A stretch of DNA of 64,000 nt from an uncultured Planctomycetaceae bacterium (GTDB lineage: Bacteria > Planctomycetota > Planctomycetia > Pirellulales > UBA1268). The notes under the pieces were generated by a model. It did no database searches. It was not told where the DNA came from and saw only the letters and a list, made by a program, of their open reading frames with translations. Where the stretch lies: assembly GCA_903885565.1 (NCBI GenBank), contig CAISJI010000055.1:65563-129562 (forward strand), in the 5' to 3' direction. This document shows positions 29,696-38,178 of this stretch, piece by piece; the stretch's first letter is position 1, and every line of letters starts with the position of its first letter. A program made the position numbers and the translations under genes.

Positions 29696-30718
29696 GTGAC
29701 GGCCGCAGTGGGACACGATCGCTGTTGCGTTTACGGCTATGATTTCGTGCTCCGCGGCGACTGCACGGCGGCACAGGAGAGCCTCGCGGAAGACTTCACG
29801 TTTTTCGCGGGGGAAGCGGCCGACGTTGCCCCCGTGGAACTGTTCCTCAATCAGGGGCAGCCCGATTACGAAGGCCTCCCGGAGATCGACGCGTCGTTCT
29901 ACACGCCGCGGAACGTGGTCTACCGGGATGGCGGAAGACGCATCCTCGATTTTGGCGGACGCGGGATAGGCATCTACGAACCGGCCCTGCGGCGGTTCAC
30001 GATGACGAGCGAATCGGTCGATCTGCTCTACGAGGCCGGGTATCTATTCCTGCTCTCGCAGATCGGGCAGGCGGCCGATCGGCAGGGGATGAGCCGGGTG
30101 CATGCCGCGGCGATGAGCCACAACGGGCGGGCCATTCTGGCGATGCTGCCGATGGGTGGCGGGAAGAGCACGCTGGCGGCGGCACTGCTGCAGCATCCAA
30201 ACCTGCGCATCCTCTCGGATGACTCCCCCTTTCTCGACCGCAATGGCCGCGTCCACGCGTTTCCACTGCGGCTGGGATTACTCAAAGGGCAGGAACAGAC
30301 GGTGCCGGCAGATCAGGTACGGCTGATCGAGCGGATGGAGTTTGGTCCGAAATACCTCGTGAACTACTCCTATTTTGCCGACCGTGTGGATGCGACGGCG
30401 GAGCCGGGCCTCCTGCTGATCGGCCGCCGCACGCTGGCGGCGCAAGGCCGGCTCGAAAAGGCTTCCTACCGGACGGCGATGGCGTCCATGGTGCCGCATA
30501 GCATCGTCGGGCTGGGGCTGTTTCAGGGGCTGGAGTATCTGTTGTCGCGGAGCGGCCGCGAAGTGGTGGGGAAGGTGGGGGTGGGCCTGTCGCGGGCGCG
30601 GAACGCGCACCGGCTGGTGCGGGGGTCCCACTGTTTTATCCTGCACATGGGACGCGATCCAAAGCAGAACGCACAGCTGGTGCTGGACGCAGCGGAGAAA
30701 CTGCTTGAGAACAGCTAG
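29696..30718 (+). CDS. HPr-kinase-like P-loop protein (GTG start)
   Basis: MSRVHAAAMSHNGRAILAMLPMGGGKSTLAAALLQHPNLRILSDDSPFLDRNGRVHAFPLRLGL: Walker A GGGKST plus the LSDD segment typical of HprK-related kinases. Confidence 0.7.
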   Translation: MTAAVGHDRCCVYGYDFVLRGDCTAAQESLAEDFTFFAGEAADVAPVELFLNQGQPDYEGLPEIDASFYTPRNVVYRDGGRRILDFGGRGIGIYEPALRRFTMTSESVDLLYEAGYLFLLSQIGQAADRQGMSRVHAAAMSHNGRAILAMLPMGGGKSTLAAALLQHPNLRILSDDSPFLDRNGRVHAFPLRLGLLKGQEQTVPADQVRLIERMEFGPKYLVNYSYFADRVDATAEPGLLLIGRRTLAAQGRLEKASYRTAMASMVPHSIVGLGLFQGLEYLLSRSGREVVGKVGVGLSRARNAHRLVRGSHCFILHMGRDPKQNAQLVLDAAEKLLENS

Positions 30719-31811
30719 CAGTTGGCTCTACGAGGCAGCGGGGCGGATCGTGGCGCCGCTGCTGCGCCTGAAATTCGTCGAACAGATCTACATCCGGCGG
30801 AGCGTGGCCGCGGGGGAGGCGGAATTTCCCTGGAGCGATCTCGACCTGGGACTGGTGATCGGGCCGGCCTCGGGGGCAGACCTGTGGGGCTTGTGGCGGC
30901 GGTTCCAGATGGCGAACCTGGCGTTCCCGCGGATGGGCGAATGCCAGATCGCCACAGCGGCCGAACTGGCCGAGATGACGGAGATGGACCCCTACCGGGG
31001 ATCGCTCGACCGTCGTTATTCAATCGCGCTGGTTGGTGGGCCACCGCCGATTCCGGCGCTCCCGGTGACACCCGCAGCGGCAGCACGCCGGTTGGTGTTT
31101 TGGTTTGAGCATTACCTGCCGCTGGCGATGCGGCAGACAAACATTCGAAACCAGCGGAAGTTTGCCCGGGAGATGGCCAACGCACTCGGAGTGGTGGAAG
31201 GCCGGCGGGCCGAGCCACTGCGTTCGCGACGGGAGGCGGATGTACCGGCGGAGTTGCACACCCTGCCGCCGTTTGCGCAGTGCTGCGCGATGGCCGAGCG
31301 GGCTCACTCTTTGCTCCGTGGGCCGGCGCCAAAAGTGGCGGAGCTCGTGCGGCTGCCGGGGTTGATCCTGGTGCCCAACGCCCAGACTGCGGTGCCGGAA
31401 TTTCCCGCGAAGACGATGGTCGTGACGCCAGCAGTGCTCGACCTCCTGGTGACGACGCAGAGTCCGGGCCTGTGGCTGAAGTATGGCGAGGCCCTCAAGA
31501 ACTTGGGATTCGCGGCGCCCCAGCGGCAGGTCTGGCGGGCGTGGTGTTACCGGCAACTGAGCGGAGAGCGGTTTCGGCTGCCGGGGTTTGGTGAGACAGG
31601 GCCAATCGAGCAGCCCAACCGCCTCGCAAGCGCCGAGGCGATTCTCGAGGCGCTGGAGGCGGACCGCATGCCTGAGGCAGGCGTTGTGCGACCAGTGGTA
31701 GCCAGCAGAAATCTGCGCAGCTATTACCAGAGAGATTACGATCGGCTGGCGGAGCGGGGGGCGAACCTGCGGCAGGCAGTGCGGGCGCTGCGAATCCAGG
31801 AGAATGCCTGA
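30705..31811 (+). CDS. Nucleotidyltransferase-like protein, translationally overlapping the HprK-like gene
   Basis: IYIRRSVAAGEAEFPWSDLDLGLVIGP resembles the NTase GS..SDLDL motif; 14-bp overlap with the upstream ORF. Confidence 0.55.
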   Translation: MRTASSWLYEAAGRIVAPLLRLKFVEQIYIRRSVAAGEAEFPWSDLDLGLVIGPASGADLWGLWRRFQMANLAFPRMGECQIATAAELAEMTEMDPYRGSLDRRYSIALVGGPPPIPALPVTPAAAARRLVFWFEHYLPLAMRQTNIRNQRKFAREMANALGVVEGRRAEPLRSRREADVPAELHTLPPFAQCCAMAERAHSLLRGPAPKVAELVRLPGLILVPNAQTAVPEFPAKTMVVTPAVLDLLVTTQSPGLWLKYGEALKNLGFAAPQRQVWRAWCYRQLSGERFRLPGFGETGPIEQPNRLASAEAILEALEADRMPEAGVVRPVVASRNLRSYYQRDYDRLAERGANLRQAVRALRIQENA

Positions 31812-31843
31812 GCAATTCCACGTCACCGCGCCGCGCGCGGGCG

Positions 31844-31922
31844 CTACCGGCCCGCGGGCTCGGTGGCCAACCGATTGAGCATGTACCAGCCGGTGTCGTG
31901 CAACAGCGGCATTTCTGTGACA
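31844..31922 (-). pseudogene. Vestigial 3' end of a PVC-type dehydrogenase gene (duplicate of 36658-36736)
   Basis: Reverse translation VTEMPLLHDTGWYMLNRLATEPAGR* versus VTGLPLLHDTGWYMLNRLATDPVGR* at 36658-36736; 43 bp identical (31860-31902 = 36674-36716). Confidence 0.8.
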
Positions 31923-32204
31923 CAGAGTGCTTGAGATGTGTCGCTGTCGCTTTGTCGACTAGCATCCTCCTTCCTGGTACTTCCGGGAATGTGGGAGCAC
32001 CGGGGCCGAGACTGCGGCGATTGTGTCGTTCCTGCGCGATCACAAAGCACCTCTTTATATTCTCCCGCCTACTCGGGGGGTGGCAAAAGACGGTCTGGGC
32101 ACATGGGCAGGAGAGCCCGAGCCGCTGCACTGCGGGCCGGATAAAGCACATTTTTCTGATTGGAATGCGCCCGACACGGCCCGCCAAAAACTTTTTTTTA
32201 TTTT

Positions 32205-32233
32205 TTGACAGCCTTACAAAGGTTTGCTATTTT
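32205..32233 (+). promoter_or_regulatory. Putative sigma70-type promoter TTGACA-N17-TATTTT
   Basis: TTGACA at 32205-32210, 17-nt spacer, TATTTT at 32228-32233, in an AT-rich patch upstream of the 32450 ORF. Confidence 0.5.
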
Positions 32234-32449
32234 TCCATTTGGGGGGGTTCGCTCAAGGGAATTCGGGAAGAGAAGGCTGGGGAAAACAGAGTCCACCGTC
32301 GGAAAACGCAATCGTCGCCGCGAGAAGTCCTTTGCGTTTCCTGTGGTTAACCGAGTGGGCTCTTTCGATCCAGCGTGGAAGGGTGACTTTTCTCACGGAT
32401 AGCCCACAGGCAGCAAGCTCATCTGGGAAATCTCGGTTGGAGCAATCGA

Positions 32450-33355
32450 ATGCACCGGCTTCCAGGCAAATCCGTTTCAGCGTTTCAGCGATGGGCCGCT
32501 TTCGTCCTAGCGGTGTGCGCAGTCATGGTTGCCTCACTTGCAGCATCCCAGGGGCGACTGGCTGGCGGTCGGCCGGTGGTTCAGGCGTCCTCCGACTCTC
32601 GGACCATCGATTTGGGCGAGCTTGAGCCCGATGCCGAGGCCCGCCACACATTCACGCTCACCAACACCACCGCTTCAACCCTCGAAATCTTGGGGGTCCA
32701 CACATCCTGCGGCTGTGAACTGGCGGCTGTCCGAATCGGAGAGCAGATCGGGCCGGGGAAATCCCTCCCCATCGTCTATGCCCTTTCCAACCGCGGCGGG
32801 GGACTTCGCAAGGGAACGCTCACCATCGATACCTCGGCAGACGATCCCAACCTCAAGCAGATCGTCTATTCCCTGTCCGCCACGATTCCCCGGCAGATCT
32901 GGACCGAGCCCGAGACGATCGAGTTTCGCACCGGCGATGGCAGCGTGCCTCCGGAGCCGATCAGGCTTATGGTTTTCACGACTGACCCCGCCTTGGCCTT
33001 AAGCGCCTGTCGCGTCTCAACGAGTCGGCAGTTGGCGAGCGCCGAGCCGGTCGCCCCTGTCGCGCTTTCATCTCCTGAGGAATCGGAGAACGAGCCGGGA
33101 AATGCACCAGGACGGCTGTCGTTTCTGGTTCACCTCAAGGAAAATCCCCCCGTGGGGATGACGATGGACTATCTCGCTCTGGAGTTTGCAGACCGGCCCG
33201 AGGCGACGCTCAATGTGCCGGTCATTGCGGCGGTCGATACCGCTGCCAGCGTGCTGATGGTCTCACCTGACCCTGCCACTTCGAGCCCTGTCCTTATCCC
33301 AGTGCCTGCACCTGCCCCCGCCGCGCCACTAGCCCTTCCGAAGGAGATCGAATAA
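32450..33355 (+). CDS. DUF1573-type exported protein
   Basis: Signal-like N-terminus; IDLGELEPDAEARHTFTLTNTTASTLEILGVHTSCGCELAAV typical of DUF1573. Confidence 0.8.
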   Translation: MHRLPGKSVSAFQRWAAFVLAVCAVMVASLAASQGRLAGGRPVVQASSDSRTIDLGELEPDAEARHTFTLTNTTASTLEILGVHTSCGCELAAVRIGEQIGPGKSLPIVYALSNRGGGLRKGTLTIDTSADDPNLKQIVYSLSATIPRQIWTEPETIEFRTGDGSVPPEPIRLMVFTTDPALALSACRVSTSRQLASAEPVAPVALSSPEESENEPGNAPGRLSFLVHLKENPPVGMTMDYLALEFADRPEATLNVPVIAAVDTAASVLMVSPDPATSSPVLIPVPAPAPAAPLALPKEIE

Positions 33356-33357
33356 CT

Positions 33358-34362
33358 ATGACTCACACATTTTTGGTGGCCCTCCTTGGATTAACGCTTT
33401 TTGCCGCCGCGGCGGCGCCGGCTTCTGCCGCGCCAGAGATGACCGCCGACGAGATTATGGCCAAGTCGCAAGTTGCCATGGCCCCGCCGATCCAGTATCG
33501 GATGGTGATGGGGGGAGTCGATTCGATCGTTTCAATAAAGGATTTTGGGGGCGAGATCGGCATCGCGACGCGCGTCGAGACAGTCAGTCCGTACTTTGAA
33601 CAGACGGCGATCGCAACTGCCAAATACGCCTATGAATGGCAGCCGAAGATCGGCTTGGCAATCGACAAAACGCTCCTCGGGGAAGCGATGATGGCCCAGG
33701 CGGCGGCCCTCAAGCAAGCCGTTCCCGCCGGTGCCACGATGCGCCTGCTCAAGTCGGAGTTGATTGATGGCGCTGAGCACTACGTAATCGAAACAACCTA
33801 CCCGCAGGGGCTTATCGACGCCGTCACGAAGATGCTGTCGATCGCGACCCCCTTCTCAGGAAAGGTGCGGTCGTGGATCAACACCGAAAACTTCCAATTA
33901 CGGCGGATGACTAACCTAACAGGCGAGATGCAGTATCTCGATATCAAGCAGGGTATCGACCTGCCGAATGAACTCTTTCTTCCCCCAGAGGGGATGACCT
34001 TCCAAAAGCCGACGACACAAAGAAAATACCTTGAAATCATCACCAAAGCGATGACTCCGAAGCCGATACCAAGAGAAAAGATTGAGCCTCGGATCATCGC
34101 CCCTCCCTTCTGGGATCCGGTGGCGAAGACCTGGAAAGCATCGGCGCCGCCGGGCTGGGACCAGAAGGAGTGGGAAGCCCATATAGACTCGTTGCCACGC
34201 CAAACGTCAGAACTCGAAAAGCAGGCTCAACAGACGACGGAACCGACCAAGTCATACCGCTCTTGGCTGCTCTACGGAAATCTGGCGATTATCGCCGCGC
34301 TTGTGACCTATGCCTATGTCCGCAGGCGAGGAGCAAAAGCCGCCCCCGGCGATCCCAAGTAG
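33358..34362 (+). CDS. Exported protein, LolA-like fold suspected, C-terminal single TM and basic tail
   Basis: N-terminal signal (FLVALLGLTLFAAAAAPASAA), MTADEIMAKSQVAM..., C-terminal SWLLYGNLAIIAALVTYAYVRRRGAK; 2 bp after the preceding stop. Confidence 0.65.
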   Translation: MTHTFLVALLGLTLFAAAAAPASAAPEMTADEIMAKSQVAMAPPIQYRMVMGGVDSIVSIKDFGGEIGIATRVETVSPYFEQTAIATAKYAYEWQPKIGLAIDKTLLGEAMMAQAAALKQAVPAGATMRLLKSELIDGAEHYVIETTYPQGLIDAVTKMLSIATPFSGKVRSWINTENFQLRRMTNLTGEMQYLDIKQGIDLPNELFLPPEGMTFQKPTTQRKYLEIITKAMTPKPIPREKIEPRIIAPPFWDPVAKTWKASAPPGWDQKEWEAHIDSLPRQTSELEKQAQQTTEPTKSYRSWLLYGNLAIIAALVTYAYVRRRGAKAAPGDPK

Positions 34363-34460
34363 TCGTCTTTTAATTGTTGACGCGTAATTTGTTGACACGT
34401 TTCGTTTCTCGCGACAGGACTCAGCCTGGTAAATCCCCACTGAAAGGAATAGCGATACCC

Positions 34461-35054
34461 ATGAAGATGCGGCATAATTCATTCCGTTCCGGGCAGCTTC
34501 ACAGCTGGCTGGTTGTGAGCCTCTCGCTGCTTCTGCTCGTCGGCGAACCGGCAATCCTTCGAGCCGGTCCTTGCGAAGAAGGCTGCGAGAATACCAAAAT
34601 CGCCGCGCTGAAGGCTTGTGATACAGCTTTTCAAACCAATGAGAAACTATGTGTTACAGATACCGAAACCGCACAAACCATTTGCATTGACAATAAAACC
34701 ACCGCATTCGCAAATGCCCAAGTGGATCGCGATTCAAGCTTTTATGCAGCGGAAGCGGGGTATTTGCTCGCGAGCTCTGCTTGTCTGTACCTTCTAAACC
34801 CAGCTTGCCTTGCCACTGTTACTGCCGGTTATCTTGGCGCCCTTGGTGGGATTCATCTCAGCTATGCATCCAAACTCGCCGTAGCAGAAATCGAGTGGAA
34901 AAACTGCACAAAAAGCTGGAAGACAGCTTTCGACGGATGCCGAAAGAGGGCAGATATCGCTCGCGACGGATGCGTAAAGATAGCCATTGATGCAAACGCC
35001 GCCTGCCATAAAAAATGCGGTGGCAACGACGGCGGTAACGACGGTGGGGGCTAG
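34461..35054 (+). CDS. Exported 12-cysteine protein with mirror-symmetric Cys spacing and Gly/Asn/Asp tail
   Basis: Signal WLVVSLSLLLLVGEPAILRAGP followed by CX3C(X10C)3-X32-C-X7-C-X32-C(X10C)3X3C and GGNDGGNDGGG; translated codon by codon from the sequence. Confidence 0.75.
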   Translation: MKMRHNSFRSGQLHSWLVVSLSLLLLVGEPAILRAGPCEEGCENTKIAALKACDTAFQTNEKLCVTDTETAQTICIDNKTTAFANAQVDRDSSFYAAEAGYLLASSACLYLLNPACLATVTAGYLGALGGIHLSYASKLAVAEIEWKNCTKSWKTAFDGCRKRADIARDGCVKIAIDANAACHKKCGGNDGGNDGGG

Positions 35055-35234
35055 TAGGCGAAGGCAGTCGCCCGCGGCCGGCCTTTCGCTTTACGGCGGA
35101 GGCGGGCTGGGGGCGGCTGCGCGGCTGGTGATGTTCACCGGCGACTAGGCCCATTCCAAGCCTTTAAGTCGTTTCGCCTCGAAAATTGCCGCAGAGCCCC
35201 TCCACAGCAAGCGCGCTCACGATGGCCTAGCAGG

Positions 35235-35347
35235 CTGTGGAAAAAAAGTGCGCCATCGCCGGATGCGATGCCAGTCGACCGTGGAAACCCTCGGCGTTTT
35301 CACCGGTCGACCGAGTGGAAAAAGGTCATGGATGACTTTTTCCACGG
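35235..35347 (-). repeat. Dispersed repeat copy 2 (inverted relative to 18873-18983)
   Basis: CTGTGGAAAAAAAGTGCGCCATCGCCGGATGCGATGCCAGTCGACCGTGGAAACCCTCGGCGTTTTCACCGGTCGACCGAGTGGAAAAAGGTCATGGATGACTTTTTCCACGG. Confidence 0.85.
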
Positions 35348-35518
35348 GCAGCTAGATTCCCTCGGCGGCTGTCGCCGGCAGCCGGCAGACCTCTTCGGCG
35401 TCGGTGTGCTCAATGATCGGCACTCGCCATATTCCGTTGCCGACGTCATTCGTGGCCGATTGCTCTGCGTCTGTCGCTTTCAAGTTTTTCGTGGATGAAT
35501 CACGTTGAGGAGGTAGCC

Positions 35519-36661
35519 ATGATCGGTATAAATCGCCGGAGTCAAAACCCTGTTTTCCTGTTTCATGGTGGAGCAAGCTTTATTTGGGTGCTTGTTCTGA
35601 GCGCCATGATCGCCACTGTGGCGGCGCACTCCGGGTTCGCACAGACTCCCCCGTCCGACGCGGATGTGGCCTTGATGCTGCGCCTCCGGGAGCAGGTGAT
35701 GGCGGTTCCTGAGGAACGCCGGGAAGCGGAGGGCGTGAAATTTCCGCTGGAGAGTGTCGATGCATTCCAGGATGAAACAACCAAGAAACGTGTCTATCTC
35801 TCAATCGCCGAATTGTTGGCCAAACTGGGGGACAAGCAGCAATCGCTCGCCTTTTTCGAAAAGGCAGGAACCACAGGACCCGACGAGACCGATTTGAGCG
35901 GGATCGACGTCGTTTCGCGCTCGCGTCTGCTCGACCTATTAAACGAAACGGGAAAACGGAGCGACGTCGAGGAAAAAGCGTTGGCCTTTCGCGATAAGCC
36001 GGATGTTTCCGATAACGAATATGCCGAGTTGACCTATAGGGCGGGCCGCGCATTGATCCAAGCCGGCCAAGTGGACGAGGGAATCAAACTCGGAATGGAG
36101 GCCGCAAAGAACCGCCCCTGCGAACCGGCGTATGAGTATCTGGAAAATCTCGCGGCAGATGCCTCTATTCACGGTAACAATTCTGTGGAGTTGGAAACCA
36201 ACCGCTGGATCTGGAAACACAGCGGCGCCTTCGGAGTCTCGGAGCGATTTCTGTCGAATCTCGCTCATTGTGAGGAGAATTCAGGAGATCTTGCCGCAGC
36301 GATTCGTGTTCTCGAGCAATTGACGGAGTCTCATCCAACGTCGCCCCGGCTCGGGGACCAAATTTTAAGGCTTTCGGCGCTGTACGACGAAGTCGGCGAT
36401 AAAGAGAAGTCGAAATCGCTCACCACCCGAGTCAGGGACGGGGATTTCCCGGCTGAGGTCAGGGCGCGGGCGACAAGGGCCCTGGAGTTTGACGCTCAAG
36501 GGACCCTGCCGCCCATGAATCGCCAGCCGATCAGCGCGCCGCCAGTCCGCAGGTTCCCACTTCTCCTGCTCAACGGCGGTTTGATACTCGTGATCCTAGC
36601 GCTCGTGTTAACGCGGAGAGGATGGTTCGGGGCCCGATTCGCCCGGGGGGCTTTTTTCTAG
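35519..36661 (+). CDS. Exported TPR-like protein with C-terminal TM and basic tail
   Basis: SD-like GAGGAGG upstream of ATG; helical repeat content (YLSIAELLAKLGDKQQSLAFFEKAG; LTYRAGRALIQAGQVDEGIKLGMEAA); C-terminus PLLLLNGGLILVILALVLTRRGWFGARFARG. Confidence 0.65.
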   Translation: MIGINRRSQNPVFLFHGGASFIWVLVLSAMIATVAAHSGFAQTPPSDADVALMLRLREQVMAVPEERREAEGVKFPLESVDAFQDETTKKRVYLSIAELLAKLGDKQQSLAFFEKAGTTGPDETDLSGIDVVSRSRLLDLLNETGKRSDVEEKALAFRDKPDVSDNEYAELTYRAGRALIQAGQVDEGIKLGMEAAKNRPCEPAYEYLENLAADASIHGNNSVELETNRWIWKHSGAFGVSERFLSNLAHCEENSGDLAAAIRVLEQLTESHPTSPRLGDQILRLSALYDEVGDKEKSKSLTTRVRDGDFPAEVRARATRALEFDAQGTLPPMNRQPISAPPVRRFPLLLLNGGLILVILALVLTRRGWFGARFARGAFF

Positions 36662-38178
36662 CGGCCCACAGGATCGGTGGCCAACCGATTGAGCATGTAC
36701 CAGCCGGTGTCGTGCAGCAGGGGCAGCCCCGTGACGCTCCGCACGCCCGGTGCCTTCACCTCGTGGATCACGCCTTCACGCAGGGACGCAAGCGTGAGTG
36801 TCACACGCCGGCCGTCGGCTGAGGCCACCGCCTTTTCCACCGGGCAGGGGGCCTCGTCGACCACCGGGCTGCCGTAGTCAGACTGATAGATATAGGTAAA
36901 GCCACGGGCCGCATAGTGCTCGAGATTCGTCGCCGTGGCTGGGTCGACTGGCTCCGTGAACTCCAGCTCAAAGCCCCCCGGCACCGCCCGCATCGCCAGA
37001 ATTTCAAACGGTGTCCTGCCGGTCCAGGTCACCCGCTCGAGCGCAAAGTCGCCCGCCCCGCGCGAGCCCCAGCCCCGGTTGGTGCCGCCGACATAGAGCG
37101 AACCGTCGGCGGCAAACTGCAGGGCGAGTGAGCCACTGGAAAATCCCTCGCGAAACTTGAAGCAGGCCCCCTGCATCACGCCGTCGATCGTCTCCAGAAA
37201 ACAGCGCATCAGCATCGAATGCGATTGATCGCTCACCAACATCTGCCCGGCAAAGGGACCAAACTTCCCGGCGCTTGTATCGCACACCACCCCCGCGGCG
37301 CTGTTGCCCATCAGGCCATACGGAAAGACCACCGCCGGCGGCCGCAGGCGGCCGATCCGTTTCACCTCATCGGCCCAGCGGCTGCCGCTCTTCGGCTCGG
37401 CCGGCCTCTCCCCCATCTCCGGTGCGAGGTCATACCACTGAAATCCTCCCGGATGGCCAACGAAATCGCCCGGCACAAGATGCTTCAGCGCGCACGAACC
37501 GTTCCATGGGCCCTGGTTGTCGGTGTAGAGCACGTTGCCGGCGCAGTCGAAACCGATCCCACCGGGGGAACGCACGCCGGAGGTGGTGGGAATCGTGCGC
37601 CCATCGGGCGTGATGCGCATCGCCCAGCCGCGAAAGGGCACCTTGCTGTCAAAGCTGCCGGTGAGGCAGAGCACCACCCAGATATTGCCGTCGGCGTCGA
37701 ACTTCGAGCCAAACGCATATTCGTGGTAGTCGCCCGAGACACCCCAGCCATCGGCCACCGTTTCGTAGGTGTCGGCTGTGCCGGTGCCGGCCGAGTCGCG
37801 CAGGCGGCTCACCTCCGGCCGCTGCGTGGCATAGAGCCAGCCGTCGCGCCAGGCCAGCCCCAGCACCTCATGGAGCCCATGGGCAAAGCGTTGCCAGCGC
37901 GGCGCGCTGCCAGCCGGGTCGCTCACCATCCAGATTTCTCCCCGGCGGCTGGCCACCGCCAGCCGGCCGTCGGGAATCGCTTCCAGCGCCCCCACCTCGA
38001 TCACCTCGCCGCGAGGAATCTCCAGCGGAGCAATCGCATAAAAATCGGCCTCGGTCGGCCGGGCCGGTTTTTTTTCGGCGGCTCGAGCCCACGGCCCCAG
38101 CCAGACGAGGCCACACAGCAGTGCCCACCGCCAAGCCTGCCTCCGCCCCACAGCCGCCAGATAAGAAAGAGTCACCAT
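36658..38178 (-). CDS. PVC-type membrane-bound dehydrogenase / sorbosone-dehydrogenase-like beta-propeller protein
   Basis: EVGALEAIPDGRLAVASRRGEIWMV; GLAWRDGWLYATQRPEVSRLRD; LCLTGSFDSKVPFRGWAMRITPDG; ends LHDTGWYMLNRLATDPVGR*. Confidence 0.75.
   Translation of the reverse strand: MVTLSYLAAVGRRQAWRWALLCGLVWLGPWARAAEKKPARPTEADFYAIAPLEIPRGEVIEVGALEAIPDGRLAVASRRGEIWMVSDPAGSAPRWQRFAHGLHEVLGLAWRDGWLYATQRPEVSRLRDSAGTGTADTYETVADGWGVSGDYHEYAFGSKFDADGNIWVVLCLTGSFDSKVPFRGWAMRITPDGRTIPTTSGVRSPGGIGFDCAGNVLYTDNQGPWNGSCALKHLVPGDFVGHPGGFQWYDLAPEMGERPAEPKSGSRWADEVKRIGRLRPPAVVFPYGLMGNSAAGVVCDTSAGKFGPFAGQMLVSDQSHSMLMRCFLETIDGVMQGACFKFREGFSSGSLALQFAADGSLYVGGTNRGWGSRGAGDFALERVTWTGRTPFEILAMRAVPGGFELEFTEPVDPATATNLEHYAARGFTYIYQSDYGSPVVDEAPCPVEKAVASADGRRVTLTLASLREGVIHEVKAPGVRSVTGLPLLHDTGWYMLNRLATDPVGR

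Noticed and set aside
36630-36660. Possible rho-independent terminator (GCCCG...CGGGGGGCTTTTTTC) at the 3' end of the TPR-like ORF
   Set aside because: The stem is imperfect and lies inside the coding region of the ORF; not convincing without RNA data.
31844-36736. Calling the bracketed cassette a bona fide integrative element with attL/attR
   Set aside because: The duplicated 3' end is real, but no integrase, transposase or relaxase ORF is visible in the interval, so only reported as a hypothesis.
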